Positions 33,863 through 41,543 of a DNA stretch of 46,159 nucleotides are shown here, piece by piece. The stretch is from Bacteroidales bacterium OttesenSCG-928-M11 (GTDB lineage: Bacteria > Bacteroidota > Bacteroidia > Bacteroidales > Azobacteroidaceae). The notes beneath the pieces are model-generated. The model searched no databases, had not been told where the DNA came from, and saw nothing but the letters and a program-made list of their open reading frames with translations. The DNA lies in NCBI GenBank assembly GCA_030265685.1, contig JAJDGO010000007.1:1-46159 (forward strand), read 5' to 3'. The stretch's first letter is position 1. Each line of letters begins with the position of its first letter. The translations under genes were made by a program, and so were the position numbers.

Positions 33863-33913
33863 GGGCATGCTAAATAGCATAGTAGCGTTAACCTAAGTGT
33901 GAATAGAAATAAC

Positions 33914-33937
33914 ATGTCTAATAATTTCAAATTATGA
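33914..33937 (+). CDS. Possible seven-codon leader peptide
   Basis: ATG at 33914 opens MSNNFKL and stops at TGA 33935-33937. The stop overlaps the start codon of the following large gene (ATGA). This can couple translation of the large gene to the leader. Too short to judge by coding statistics. Confidence 0.3.
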   Translation: MSNNFKL

Positions 33938-36900
33938 GTTCAAAAGCAAGACAAATTAATCGGAAGATAAAGAAAAATAAAATAGTAGAATTAAATAATA
34001 TTACTTATTATCCCATAAAGTACTTTGCTAATAGAAATGATATTGAAATTCTTTTATCGCAACCAACTTCACAGGATGCTAATTTTTTAAATCTTTTTCC
34101 TAAAAAATACCATGAAATTAGATTAAACAAACCTAGAATTTTTAAAAGTCAGGATTTGCAAAAAGAAATACAATGGCAGTATTTTATTGTTAGAAAATAT
34201 TCTGAGCCGATAAAAAAATATCTTGAAAGAAAAAATATATTCGAAAATAATTTTTTTCTAGGGGATTATAATGAAGCGATGGATGTACTAAATAATATTG
34301 AATCTGAGATTTGTATTTCAGATTGGTCTACAGAAATGAAAATATTAACAGCATATCATGCTAAGGATTACGAAGATTTTAAAAAATATACAATAAATGA
34401 TTTGTTTGCTAAAATTAAGAAAAAAACCAACGAACATCTATTTGCATATTTAAACTCATTACGAATTGAAAAAGAGTTACCCATTGTTAGATTTGAAAAA
34501 GAATTTAAAAAAGTTATTGATGTGTTTGCTGAAAAATCACCTCACTATGTAGATTACTACTACTACAAAGTAAACTTTCACAATCATACAATGTCATACA
34601 ATGATGTAAAATTATTGCAAATAGAGGATATGTCTTCTATTATTGACCGATATGAAACCCTAATATTTATTATCCAGTCCATTTTTTGCAAAAAAATGAA
34701 TAACACAATTTCAAACGAGTGGCTACATGTTATCATTCAAAATTTATATTCATTTACAAACGACAAACGACTCGAAAATTTACTCTTATTTACGGGCAAA
34801 GCTGATTGTGTTAAAATCACAGAAAAAGATCTGGAGTATTGTAATTTGATAGATATTTATACTAATCAAAATTATAACGATTCAAAACAACTTGCAAAAC
34901 AACTTTTATTGAAATATCCCAATTTATTTGATCTTTATAAAATATATGCATTATCGTGTGTTTATTCGAATACTGCCTTAGAAAATGTTTTTTTTGCCAG
35001 AAATTCTATTGCTCATAAAGCATTAGATAACATTTATAAAGTATTATCTAAAAGTGATGAATTGAATGAATCTATTGCTATTTTACGTAATTTATACACT
35101 TCATTGGGTAAAATGTCATGGGCATTCAAATGCTGTTCTTTTGTTTATAATGAAACTTCTTTATATACGAAAGAGTTTAAGTACCGATTATTTTCTATCT
35201 TGAACGATAACATTTTGTATCCGCGAATTGTCAGATATATAAAATCGAAAGAAATTCTTCGATCTATAGTTGATTCTCATGTTTTCAAAATAAATAATAA
35301 CATTAAGTTTCTAATTTATAATCAAGCAAAATGTTTAAAATTCGATGACATTGTCATTGATTATGTTAGTTGTGACTCATTTAGAGAAAGAATAGCCAAT
35401 GCACAAGTGTTAAAATCTTTAAAGAAATACAAATGTGCTAATGAAATTTTTGACGAAATCACATTCAATAAATCTTTTGAAACTCTTTTAAAAATTCCGC
35501 ACAATGAAATCAAAATAGTTCATGGAAAGATGAGATGCTTGGTTGAAATGGGAGAATTTAATGATGCTATAACCCTTGTTACTAATTATATTCTAAAAAA
35601 TAGAGCATATTCAACGAAATTAAGATACGAAACACTAATCAGCGCTGTAATAAATAATCCAAGTTCAGACATTCGAGGAAATGTATTTTCTCCAATATAT
35701 CTACATTTATTTAAGGTTGATGATATATATCAATGGGGTGCATTAGCCAATTATATGTCAGCTAATAAAATACATTCCCCACATGAACTCTCATCAATAT
35801 CAAATGAAAATATTGAAAATATTAAATATGTTCTTAGAAATGTATGTACAAAAAATATTATTGGTAGTGGTGCTACAAAATATACGAGCAGGCAGGGTTT
35901 AATCGAAGAATGTATTGAAGTTTACAACAGACTAATTCAAATTGATAGTGAAAATAAAAAAGATTACGAGGAAGAAATATACAGACTTGAAATAGACAAA
36001 AATGTAATTTCAACACAATATCGAACAAGTCATGGGAAATTAACGGTTAATATTGAAGGGATAAAAAATGATGTAAAATATCTTATATTGAAAAAAAAAT
36101 TCAATGATTTATTTAACGCCAACTATGATAAAATCAACGACAAAAAAACGCAGGCCGTCATCTTCAGCCAAAATTTCAACCGTTTGTTTGAAGACATTCG
36201 TGATATTTTTGTACTTAATAATGATTACGGATTTGATTGGTATTTAGGAACAAGAATTAGACATGGCAATATGCAGAACGCTATACGAACTATTTTTGAA
36301 GAATATAATTTGATTACAATCATAGATTCAAAAACTTCAAAATATTTACAAAATTCTGCATGGGATGCATTATCCAAAGAAAAAAAATTCCAAACTATAA
36401 TGTCCGATTTTTCATCTAAAATTGACAATCTAATAACAGATTTAAACAAAAGAATATTACGCGTTAAAATTGATAAAGAATTGCCATCAGATGCATTATT
36501 TGACTTCTGTTTCAGCGACGAAGAACTTAAAAAAATGTGTAATAAAATTATTAAAACCGACAATATAACATTTGAAAATTTCTTTGACGCCATCGTTGAT
36601 GAGCTTTGGAATAGAAGTAATCAAAATTTAAAAATAGCTAGAGAATTCTTATTAGATAATGTTATAAATAAAATTAACGACTTTAACATTAATCTACAGA
36701 ACGAACTTCAAAAGCATTATAAAAAGCAACAACTTTTTTCTCTTACAGAATCTATTTTAAGTGCGAATACAGCATGTCAGAATAAAATAACAAATATCAC
36801 TAAGTGGTTTAGCATAATGAAACCAGACGATAATCCTTTTAAACTTGAAAATTTAATAGAGGCATGTCATATTTCTTTTTATAAACAGATAAAACTGGAA

Positions 36901-37320
36901 GTCACACTAAGTAATTTTAAAAATTTGATTAATGGAAAATACTTAAATCCATTTTCTGATATATTTCATATTCTATTCAATAATGTTGCCAATCATTCTG
37001 GATTATCGTTAGAGAAAATTAATGTTAATGTTCACCTGAAAGATGAAGAAGGATATTTATCCATTTTAATAAGTAATAATTTATCAAATAATATAGATAT
37101 TGATAAAAAAAACAAAGAAATATCATCTTGTTTAAAAAATTTGGATAATTTAAGTATAGCGGATACCCATAGCGGCTTAGCTCGAATCCACAAATTAATA
37201 ACAAAAGATATGGACTTACAGGATGCAGTAATAGAAATTCCTAAAATAATGAAAAATTATAAAATTGAAGTCTCGATTAAAATGAAAAATACAATTTACC
37301 ATGAGAATACTAATAATTGA
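33934..37320 (+). CDS. Cargo protein A: helical-repeat protein with divergent GHKL ATPase domain
   Basis: This protein of 1128 residues, with no signal peptide or membrane helix, is very rich in Lys, Asn and Ile. Residues about 60-680 are helical and in places TPR-like (CANEIFDEITFNKSF, MRCLVEMGEFNDAITLVTNY). The C-terminal part (about 985-1115) resembles a histidine-kinase ATPase. The N-box is ILFNNVANHSG with Asn1017 and His1021. A G2-like SGLARIHKLI follows at 1080-1089. The G1 Asp is missing: ISNNLSNN stands at 1046-1053. No phosphorylatable H-box is evident. It overlaps gene B by 20 bases. It could be a sensor or an ATP-binding switch acting on the receivers of B and C. Confidence 0.7.
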   Translation: MSSKARQINRKIKKNKIVELNNITYYPIKYFANRNDIEILLSQPTSQDANFLNLFPKKYHEIRLNKPRIFKSQDLQKEIQWQYFIVRKYSEPIKKYLERKNIFENNFFLGDYNEAMDVLNNIESEICISDWSTEMKILTAYHAKDYEDFKKYTINDLFAKIKKKTNEHLFAYLNSLRIEKELPIVRFEKEFKKVIDVFAEKSPHYVDYYYYKVNFHNHTMSYNDVKLLQIEDMSSIIDRYETLIFIIQSIFCKKMNNTISNEWLHVIIQNLYSFTNDKRLENLLLFTGKADCVKITEKDLEYCNLIDIYTNQNYNDSKQLAKQLLLKYPNLFDLYKIYALSCVYSNTALENVFFARNSIAHKALDNIYKVLSKSDELNESIAILRNLYTSLGKMSWAFKCCSFVYNETSLYTKEFKYRLFSILNDNILYPRIVRYIKSKEILRSIVDSHVFKINNNIKFLIYNQAKCLKFDDIVIDYVSCDSFRERIANAQVLKSLKKYKCANEIFDEITFNKSFETLLKIPHNEIKIVHGKMRCLVEMGEFNDAITLVTNYILKNRAYSTKLRYETLISAVINNPSSDIRGNVFSPIYLHLFKVDDIYQWGALANYMSANKIHSPHELSSISNENIENIKYVLRNVCTKNIIGSGATKYTSRQGLIEECIEVYNRLIQIDSENKKDYEEEIYRLEIDKNVISTQYRTSHGKLTVNIEGIKNDVKYLILKKKFNDLFNANYDKINDKKTQAVIFSQNFNRLFEDIRDIFVLNNDYGFDWYLGTRIRHGNMQNAIRTIFEEYNLITIIDSKTSKYLQNSAWDALSKEKKFQTIMSDFSSKIDNLITDLNKRILRVKIDKELPSDALFDFCFSDEELKKMCNKIIKTDNITFENFFDAIVDELWNRSNQNLKIAREFLLDNVINKINDFNINLQNELQKHYKKQQLFSLTESILSANTACQNKITNITKWFSIMKPDDNPFKLENLIEACHISFYKQIKLEVTLSNFKNLINGKYLNPFSDIFHILFNNVANHSGLSLEKINVNVHLKDEEGYLSILISNNLSNNIDIDKKNKEISSCLKNLDNLSIADTHSGLARIHKLITKDMDLQDAVIEIPKIMKNYKIEVSIKMKNTIYHENTNN

Positions 37321-37750
37321 TGACACTCCGAACAAAATGAAAAATCTAGAAGATGCAATATTAGAATACTCTTCTGATATTGCTATTGTAAAAAGGAGAT
37401 CATTTCAATCAGGTCTTAAAGAGATAGAAGATAGTCATTTTGATCTTATTTTATTAGACATGTCTTTACCACCTTATGACATAACTGGAGAGGTTGAAGA
37501 AGAAGTTGTTGTTAAGAGTGGACTTAATATACTCATTGAAATGGAGCGCCAACAAATTAATATTGATGTGGTGGTTATTACTCAATTCCCAAGTTTTGGG
37601 ACAGGAAGAGACATTCTAACATTAGATAATATAAAAGAGCAGATGAAACAATATAAAAATTACAGAAAGACTATTTTTTATGTTCAAAAAGAAACTAAAT
37701 GGAGAATAGAATTGATTAATCATATTAAATTATTAAAGCATCATGGGTAA
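37301..37750 (+). CDS. Cargo protein B: stand-alone receiver domain
   Basis: This 149-residue single-domain response regulator of the CheY type has acidic residues Asp7 and Asp8 (LIIDDTPNK) and phospho-acceptor Asp53 (LILLDMSLPP). The switch threonine follows in VVVITQF. A lysine-containing segment (VQKETKW) occupies the place of the conserved Lys. An insert of about ten acidic residues (TGEVEEEVVVK) follows the acceptor. There is no output domain. It overlaps both neighbours (20 and 8 bases), so A, B and C are one tightly linked unit. It may shuttle a phosphate or act as a decoy or scaffold between A and C. Confidence 0.85.
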   Translation: MRILIIDDTPNKMKNLEDAILEYSSDIAIVKRRSFQSGLKEIEDSHFDLILLDMSLPPYDITGEVEEEVVVKSGLNILIEMERQQINIDVVVITQFPSFGTGRDILTLDNIKEQMKQYKNYRKTIFYVQKETKWRIELINHIKLLKHHG

Positions 37751-40700
37751 ATTGAATGTTATTATTGCGGATGATAATAAAAATAAAACAAAGAGAATAA
37801 AAAGCTTCTTGAAAAGCAACTCGTCAATCTTGTCAGAAGTATATCCTGATGCAAATAGCTGTATTGAAGCATTAAGAAGAAAGCATTATGATATATTAAT
37901 ATTAGATTTGGTAATAGACAACTCTTATGAAGAAGAAGACCCCAAAGCCGAATATGGACTTAAGGTATTGAAATCCTTGCAGATAGAATCGCAAATCAAC
38001 AAGCCAACACATGTAATATTATTAACACACTTCGTCGATATATATGAAAAATATGAAGCGGAAATTAAAAAGTATCCATGCAAGATTATTATTTACAATC
38101 AAAATTCAAATGAATGGGAGTATTCAATCAGCGATTGCATTAATTGCCTGCTAACACTTAAAACGAATCATTATAGCAAATTAGAGACAGAAATATCTAA
38201 TGTTTCTGTCTCTAAACTAGAGTTAGAACAAGAACTAAAATTAAGAGAAGACTCCTTGTATAGTCATTTGAAAGAACAAGGCGATAGTGTTGAATATTCT
38301 GCAAAATCAACAAATGATTACATTAAATTAATAGATGGCTATATTTCGGTTGAAAAATCTAATATAGTAAGAGAATTGTGTGATGTGCTTTGCGAAAATC
38401 TTTGGAGACCTCAACTTAAGGATGCAATGAGTAATTTTACAGATCATAAGTTAGAGCATTCGTACCGAGTTCTAAAAAGAGCACTGCAAATAACAAATAA
38501 TGCAAAGCGATATAAAAATAATTTTATTTATTTAAATGAGAATGAATTATATATATTAGCTCTGTCATCATTATTACATGATATTGCTATGTCTGGACAT
38601 CCCAAAATGGAATTTGATCGAAATATTATGCAATATTTTGATCAAGAAAAATCAGCAAGTATACATTTTGAAGAATATCCTATAGATGCAAAAGATTATT
38701 CAGATCAACAACAGAATGAAGTAAGGAGGTATCATGCATATTTTGCCATTGCAAAAATAAAGCTAGCTCTTAATGAAAAAAAACATTATTTACACAACAT
38801 ACTCAGTAAAGTAGAAGATAAGTATTGGAAATATGTATTTACAATAATAAAATTTCATTCAAAAGAAAAGGTATCAGATATACCTCCATCAATAGAGAAC
38901 AATCCAGAAACCGACCTTATAAGAGTTCCATTTACTACTATTTTATTTCGCATGGCGGATGAGCTGGATTTGGGAAAAGAACGAGATATTGAAGCTGCAA
39001 GAAGGCAGGGAATGCCTTCTGAATCAAGGGCGTACTGGGAAATGGACTACAGAATGAATGTTATTATTGATGAAAATAATTACATCAATATTAAATTTAG
39101 AGCGAATGAAATTGATATTCGAAACCATAGCAAACTATTTAGTACTTTAATAAAAAATCATATTCATAAAAATAGAGAACTTGTTAATAAGCTCCACCAG
39201 TATGGGTTAATATTAGTTTATAATGAATATGACGAACTTACACTTATAGAGAATAAAGAAGAAAGTATACAATCTACAATTATTGACGAATTAAAAAAAA
39301 TAGCCAATCAAGACAAGACAAAAGAAGAGAATGATAATGATAGAATAGCGTTTTTAGAAAATAATTTTATGAGTGGTTTCAAACTCAAGAAAAACTATAT
39401 GGGTATCATTATTCCCCGTATAGGAAATAAGTACAAACTCTATGTGTATAAAGAGTTTTATTTATTTAAGAAAAAGGAGTCAATAAAATGCAAAATTCAT
39501 ATAAACAAAAAGCATAACGAAACATCAACTGCATTAGATGAAAATAACTTAAAATTATCTGCCTATATTTCTTACCATTCAGAAAATAGCAATTTTGATG
39601 AATTTATTAAATGTGATGTGATTGATAAAATAAGTGCTGGTGAAGAATATTTTCACTTTAGATTACATTTTAAACGCAAAAAACAAAATAAAGATATTAA
39701 ATTGCCAATAGAAAAAGGCGATATTATTGCTGTTTTTTACACTTACGAGGTTGATTGTATACATTATGGTAATGAATTAGTCAGAGATTCTACTATTTTT
39801 GCTGATAGTGAATTAATGTGTGAACTTAGTTATCCTGAAAAAAATGAAAGCTTTTACAATATTGATTTTTACGAAAGAGATGATCAGGGGGAATTGACCT
39901 TGTTGAAAGGTAATAATAAATGTAGAACGACATCATCTTCATCAATTTTCAAGAAGTTGCATAAAAACAATAATTTCACAAAAATTATCGATGAATTATT
40001 TTTCGACACAGGTTGCAAATACCTCCAAATGGACTATAAAAAATGGCTTAATAATAATAAAAAAACACATTATAACATATATACCTTTGTCGCTAATTGG
40101 AACTTCGTCCCATTTTTCACAGATCCAGATATGTATTTGAGAATGGAACGTTATGTGAATAACGGTTCTCCCAGTGGATTCACTAAGATAAACAATACAA
40201 GTAAAAAATACACCCCATATTCTAAAACAACAGAATTTGGTGTGCCAATAATTCAAATAGACGATCATAGTTCTTGTAAAGATTTTGGCTTTATTCCCTC
40301 ATGGCTAAATCAAAACGAAATATTAGTGCATCCAGACTATGAAGGATTATTTATGGATAATAAAAAATCAACACTTGCAGTTATTCCTACTGCTAGCTCA
40401 AGAACTGTCTTTGTCACAGACAAAAAATGTTATGCTAAATTACAATATAACAAAAAAATAGGACGAATAGAAAGGGTTTTTACTCCTGAGAAAATAGATA
40501 ATTCAATTAAAATATCAGCACTATTAAAAGAAAAATTCAATCAAAAAGTTTTTTCTGAAGATTTATTTATCTTACCAGAAGAATTTGGGAGAATTATTGA
40601 TTTTGGAGAAAATTTTCAAAAAAGATTTGATAGTCGCTATTTGGGTATGATTATACGTGATTATTTGCCATATCCAAATCACGAAATTGTAGATTCTCAA

Positions 40701-41348
40701 TGGCGATTAATACCAGCATTTTCATTATTTGCAGATACAAATGAAATTATGTCCAAGTCTATTATTGAGTTGCTCTATGATTTCAGAGAAGATACTAGTA
40801 TAAACTACGAGACATTTATTTGTAATAAAATTATAAAACCTGTATATAAATTATATTTCGAATTTCTCTTAAAGACAGGCTTGCATATAGAAGGACATGC
40901 GCAAAATATATTATATTTGATTACAATCAATGAAAACAAATTGAATATTAGAGGAGTTGTTATTCGAGATTTTGAATCTTTTGATAAAGATCTGGATATT
41001 ATTGGGAGTCTAAATATCAAACATAAATTTGGGTCATTAAATGAGAGAACAAACTGTTCGCAAGATAAAGATAGTTATACAAAAAGAAATAGCTTTTTAT
41101 TTGATTTTAAATTAGGAGAATATTTAATTACGCCTCTCTTAGATCACTCTGAAAAAAAAATAGAGAGCTTTAGGAAGAAAAGTGTTATTTCTGAAATAAA
41201 AAAATTTAATGAGGAGTACATAAAGCTACTTCCAGAAGATTTTTTCCCAAAAGGAACATGGTATTCATACAAAAATATAGAAATTGATCGAACACGTTCA
41301 ACTCGCCCTTGGCAAGAACACGCTAAACCTAAGTATAGGAAACGTTAA
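37743..41348 (+). CDS. Cargo protein C: receiver-HD-(unknown)-IucA/IucC-like fusion
   Basis: The protein has 1201 residues. Receiver (1-140): Asp10, Asp11 and acceptor Asp55; the conserved Lys is not evident. HD phosphohydrolase-like domain (about 205-410): His235 and His239 (TDHKLEH), His279-Asp280 (LLHDIA), His331, His372, and Asp406/Asp409 in MADELDL. A beta-rich region of unknown type covers about 500-740. C-terminal ligase-like domain (about 780-1190): VHP at 862-864, Ser885-x-Arg887-Thr888, Lys899, Arg911, Glu1050-x-His1052-x-Gln1054-Asn1055, Asp1076. These match, with the same spacings, the ATP-binding residues I recall for the siderophore synthetase AcsD. The substrates of the HD and ligase parts are unknown. 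Confidence 0.75.
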   Translation: MGKLNVIIADDNKNKTKRIKSFLKSNSSILSEVYPDANSCIEALRRKHYDILILDLVIDNSYEEEDPKAEYGLKVLKSLQIESQINKPTHVILLTHFVDIYEKYEAEIKKYPCKIIIYNQNSNEWEYSISDCINCLLTLKTNHYSKLETEISNVSVSKLELEQELKLREDSLYSHLKEQGDSVEYSAKSTNDYIKLIDGYISVEKSNIVRELCDVLCENLWRPQLKDAMSNFTDHKLEHSYRVLKRALQITNNAKRYKNNFIYLNENELYILALSSLLHDIAMSGHPKMEFDRNIMQYFDQEKSASIHFEEYPIDAKDYSDQQQNEVRRYHAYFAIAKIKLALNEKKHYLHNILSKVEDKYWKYVFTIIKFHSKEKVSDIPPSIENNPETDLIRVPFTTILFRMADELDLGKERDIEAARRQGMPSESRAYWEMDYRMNVIIDENNYINIKFRANEIDIRNHSKLFSTLIKNHIHKNRELVNKLHQYGLILVYNEYDELTLIENKEESIQSTIIDELKKIANQDKTKEENDNDRIAFLENNFMSGFKLKKNYMGIIIPRIGNKYKLYVYKEFYLFKKKESIKCKIHINKKHNETSTALDENNLKLSAYISYHSENSNFDEFIKCDVIDKISAGEEYFHFRLHFKRKKQNKDIKLPIEKGDIIAVFYTYEVDCIHYGNELVRDSTIFADSELMCELSYPEKNESFYNIDFYERDDQGELTLLKGNNKCRTTSSSSIFKKLHKNNNFTKIIDELFFDTGCKYLQMDYKKWLNNNKKTHYNIYTFVANWNFVPFFTDPDMYLRMERYVNNGSPSGFTKINNTSKKYTPYSKTTEFGVPIIQIDDHSSCKDFGFIPSWLNQNEILVHPDYEGLFMDNKKSTLAVIPTASSRTVFVTDKKCYAKLQYNKKIGRIERVFTPEKIDNSIKISALLKEKFNQKVFSEDLFILPEEFGRIIDFGENFQKRFDSRYLGMIIRDYLPYPNHEIVDSQWRLIPAFSLFADTNEIMSKSIIELLYDFREDTSINYETFICNKIIKPVYKLYFEFLLKTGLHIEGHAQNILYLITINENKLNIRGVVIRDFESFDKDLDIIGSLNIKHKFGSLNERTNCSQDKDSYTKRNSFLFDFKLGEYLITPLLDHSEKKIESFRKKSVISEIKKFNEEYIKLLPEDFFPKGTWYSYKNIEIDRTRSTRPWQEHAKPKYRKR

Positions 41349-41363
41349 TTTAAGAAAGTAAAA

Positions 41364-41390
41364 GGCACCGGGGTATCCCTCCCCAGTGCC
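41364..41390 (-). terminator. Terminator downstream of topB
   Basis: On the minus strand GGCACTGGGG pairs with CCCCGGTGCC (one G-T pair) around a seven-base loop, followed by TTTTACTTTC. It would end the topB transcript about 150 bases after the gene. On the plus strand it has no T-run, so the cargo operon may not stop here. Confidence 0.7.
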
Positions 41391-41543
41391 ACCACTAAAA
41401 AAATTCAATAGCACCTGATTTAACAATTTCTCGTCAAACTGTGGCGTATGAACTTTCTTAGTGGCAAATGTACGATTATGCAAGGACAGTACAAAATTCA
41501 TCTTGTATTGTCGAGCATGGGTACATTATGAAAAGATAGCACT

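Noticed and set aside
36880-37310. Calling protein A a histidine kinase
   Set aside because: There is no H-box and the G1 Asp is missing, so kinase activity cannot be claimed.
37743-41348. Reading gene C as a siderophore biosynthesis gene
   Set aside because: No siderophore transporter, lysine or diamine monooxygenase, or receptor is near, and the receiver and HD domains are foreign to siderophore synthetases.
41298-41501. 67-codon minus-strand frame after topB
   Set aside because: It spans the topB terminator hairpin and the 3' end of cargo gene C. A short ICE gene cannot be fully excluded.
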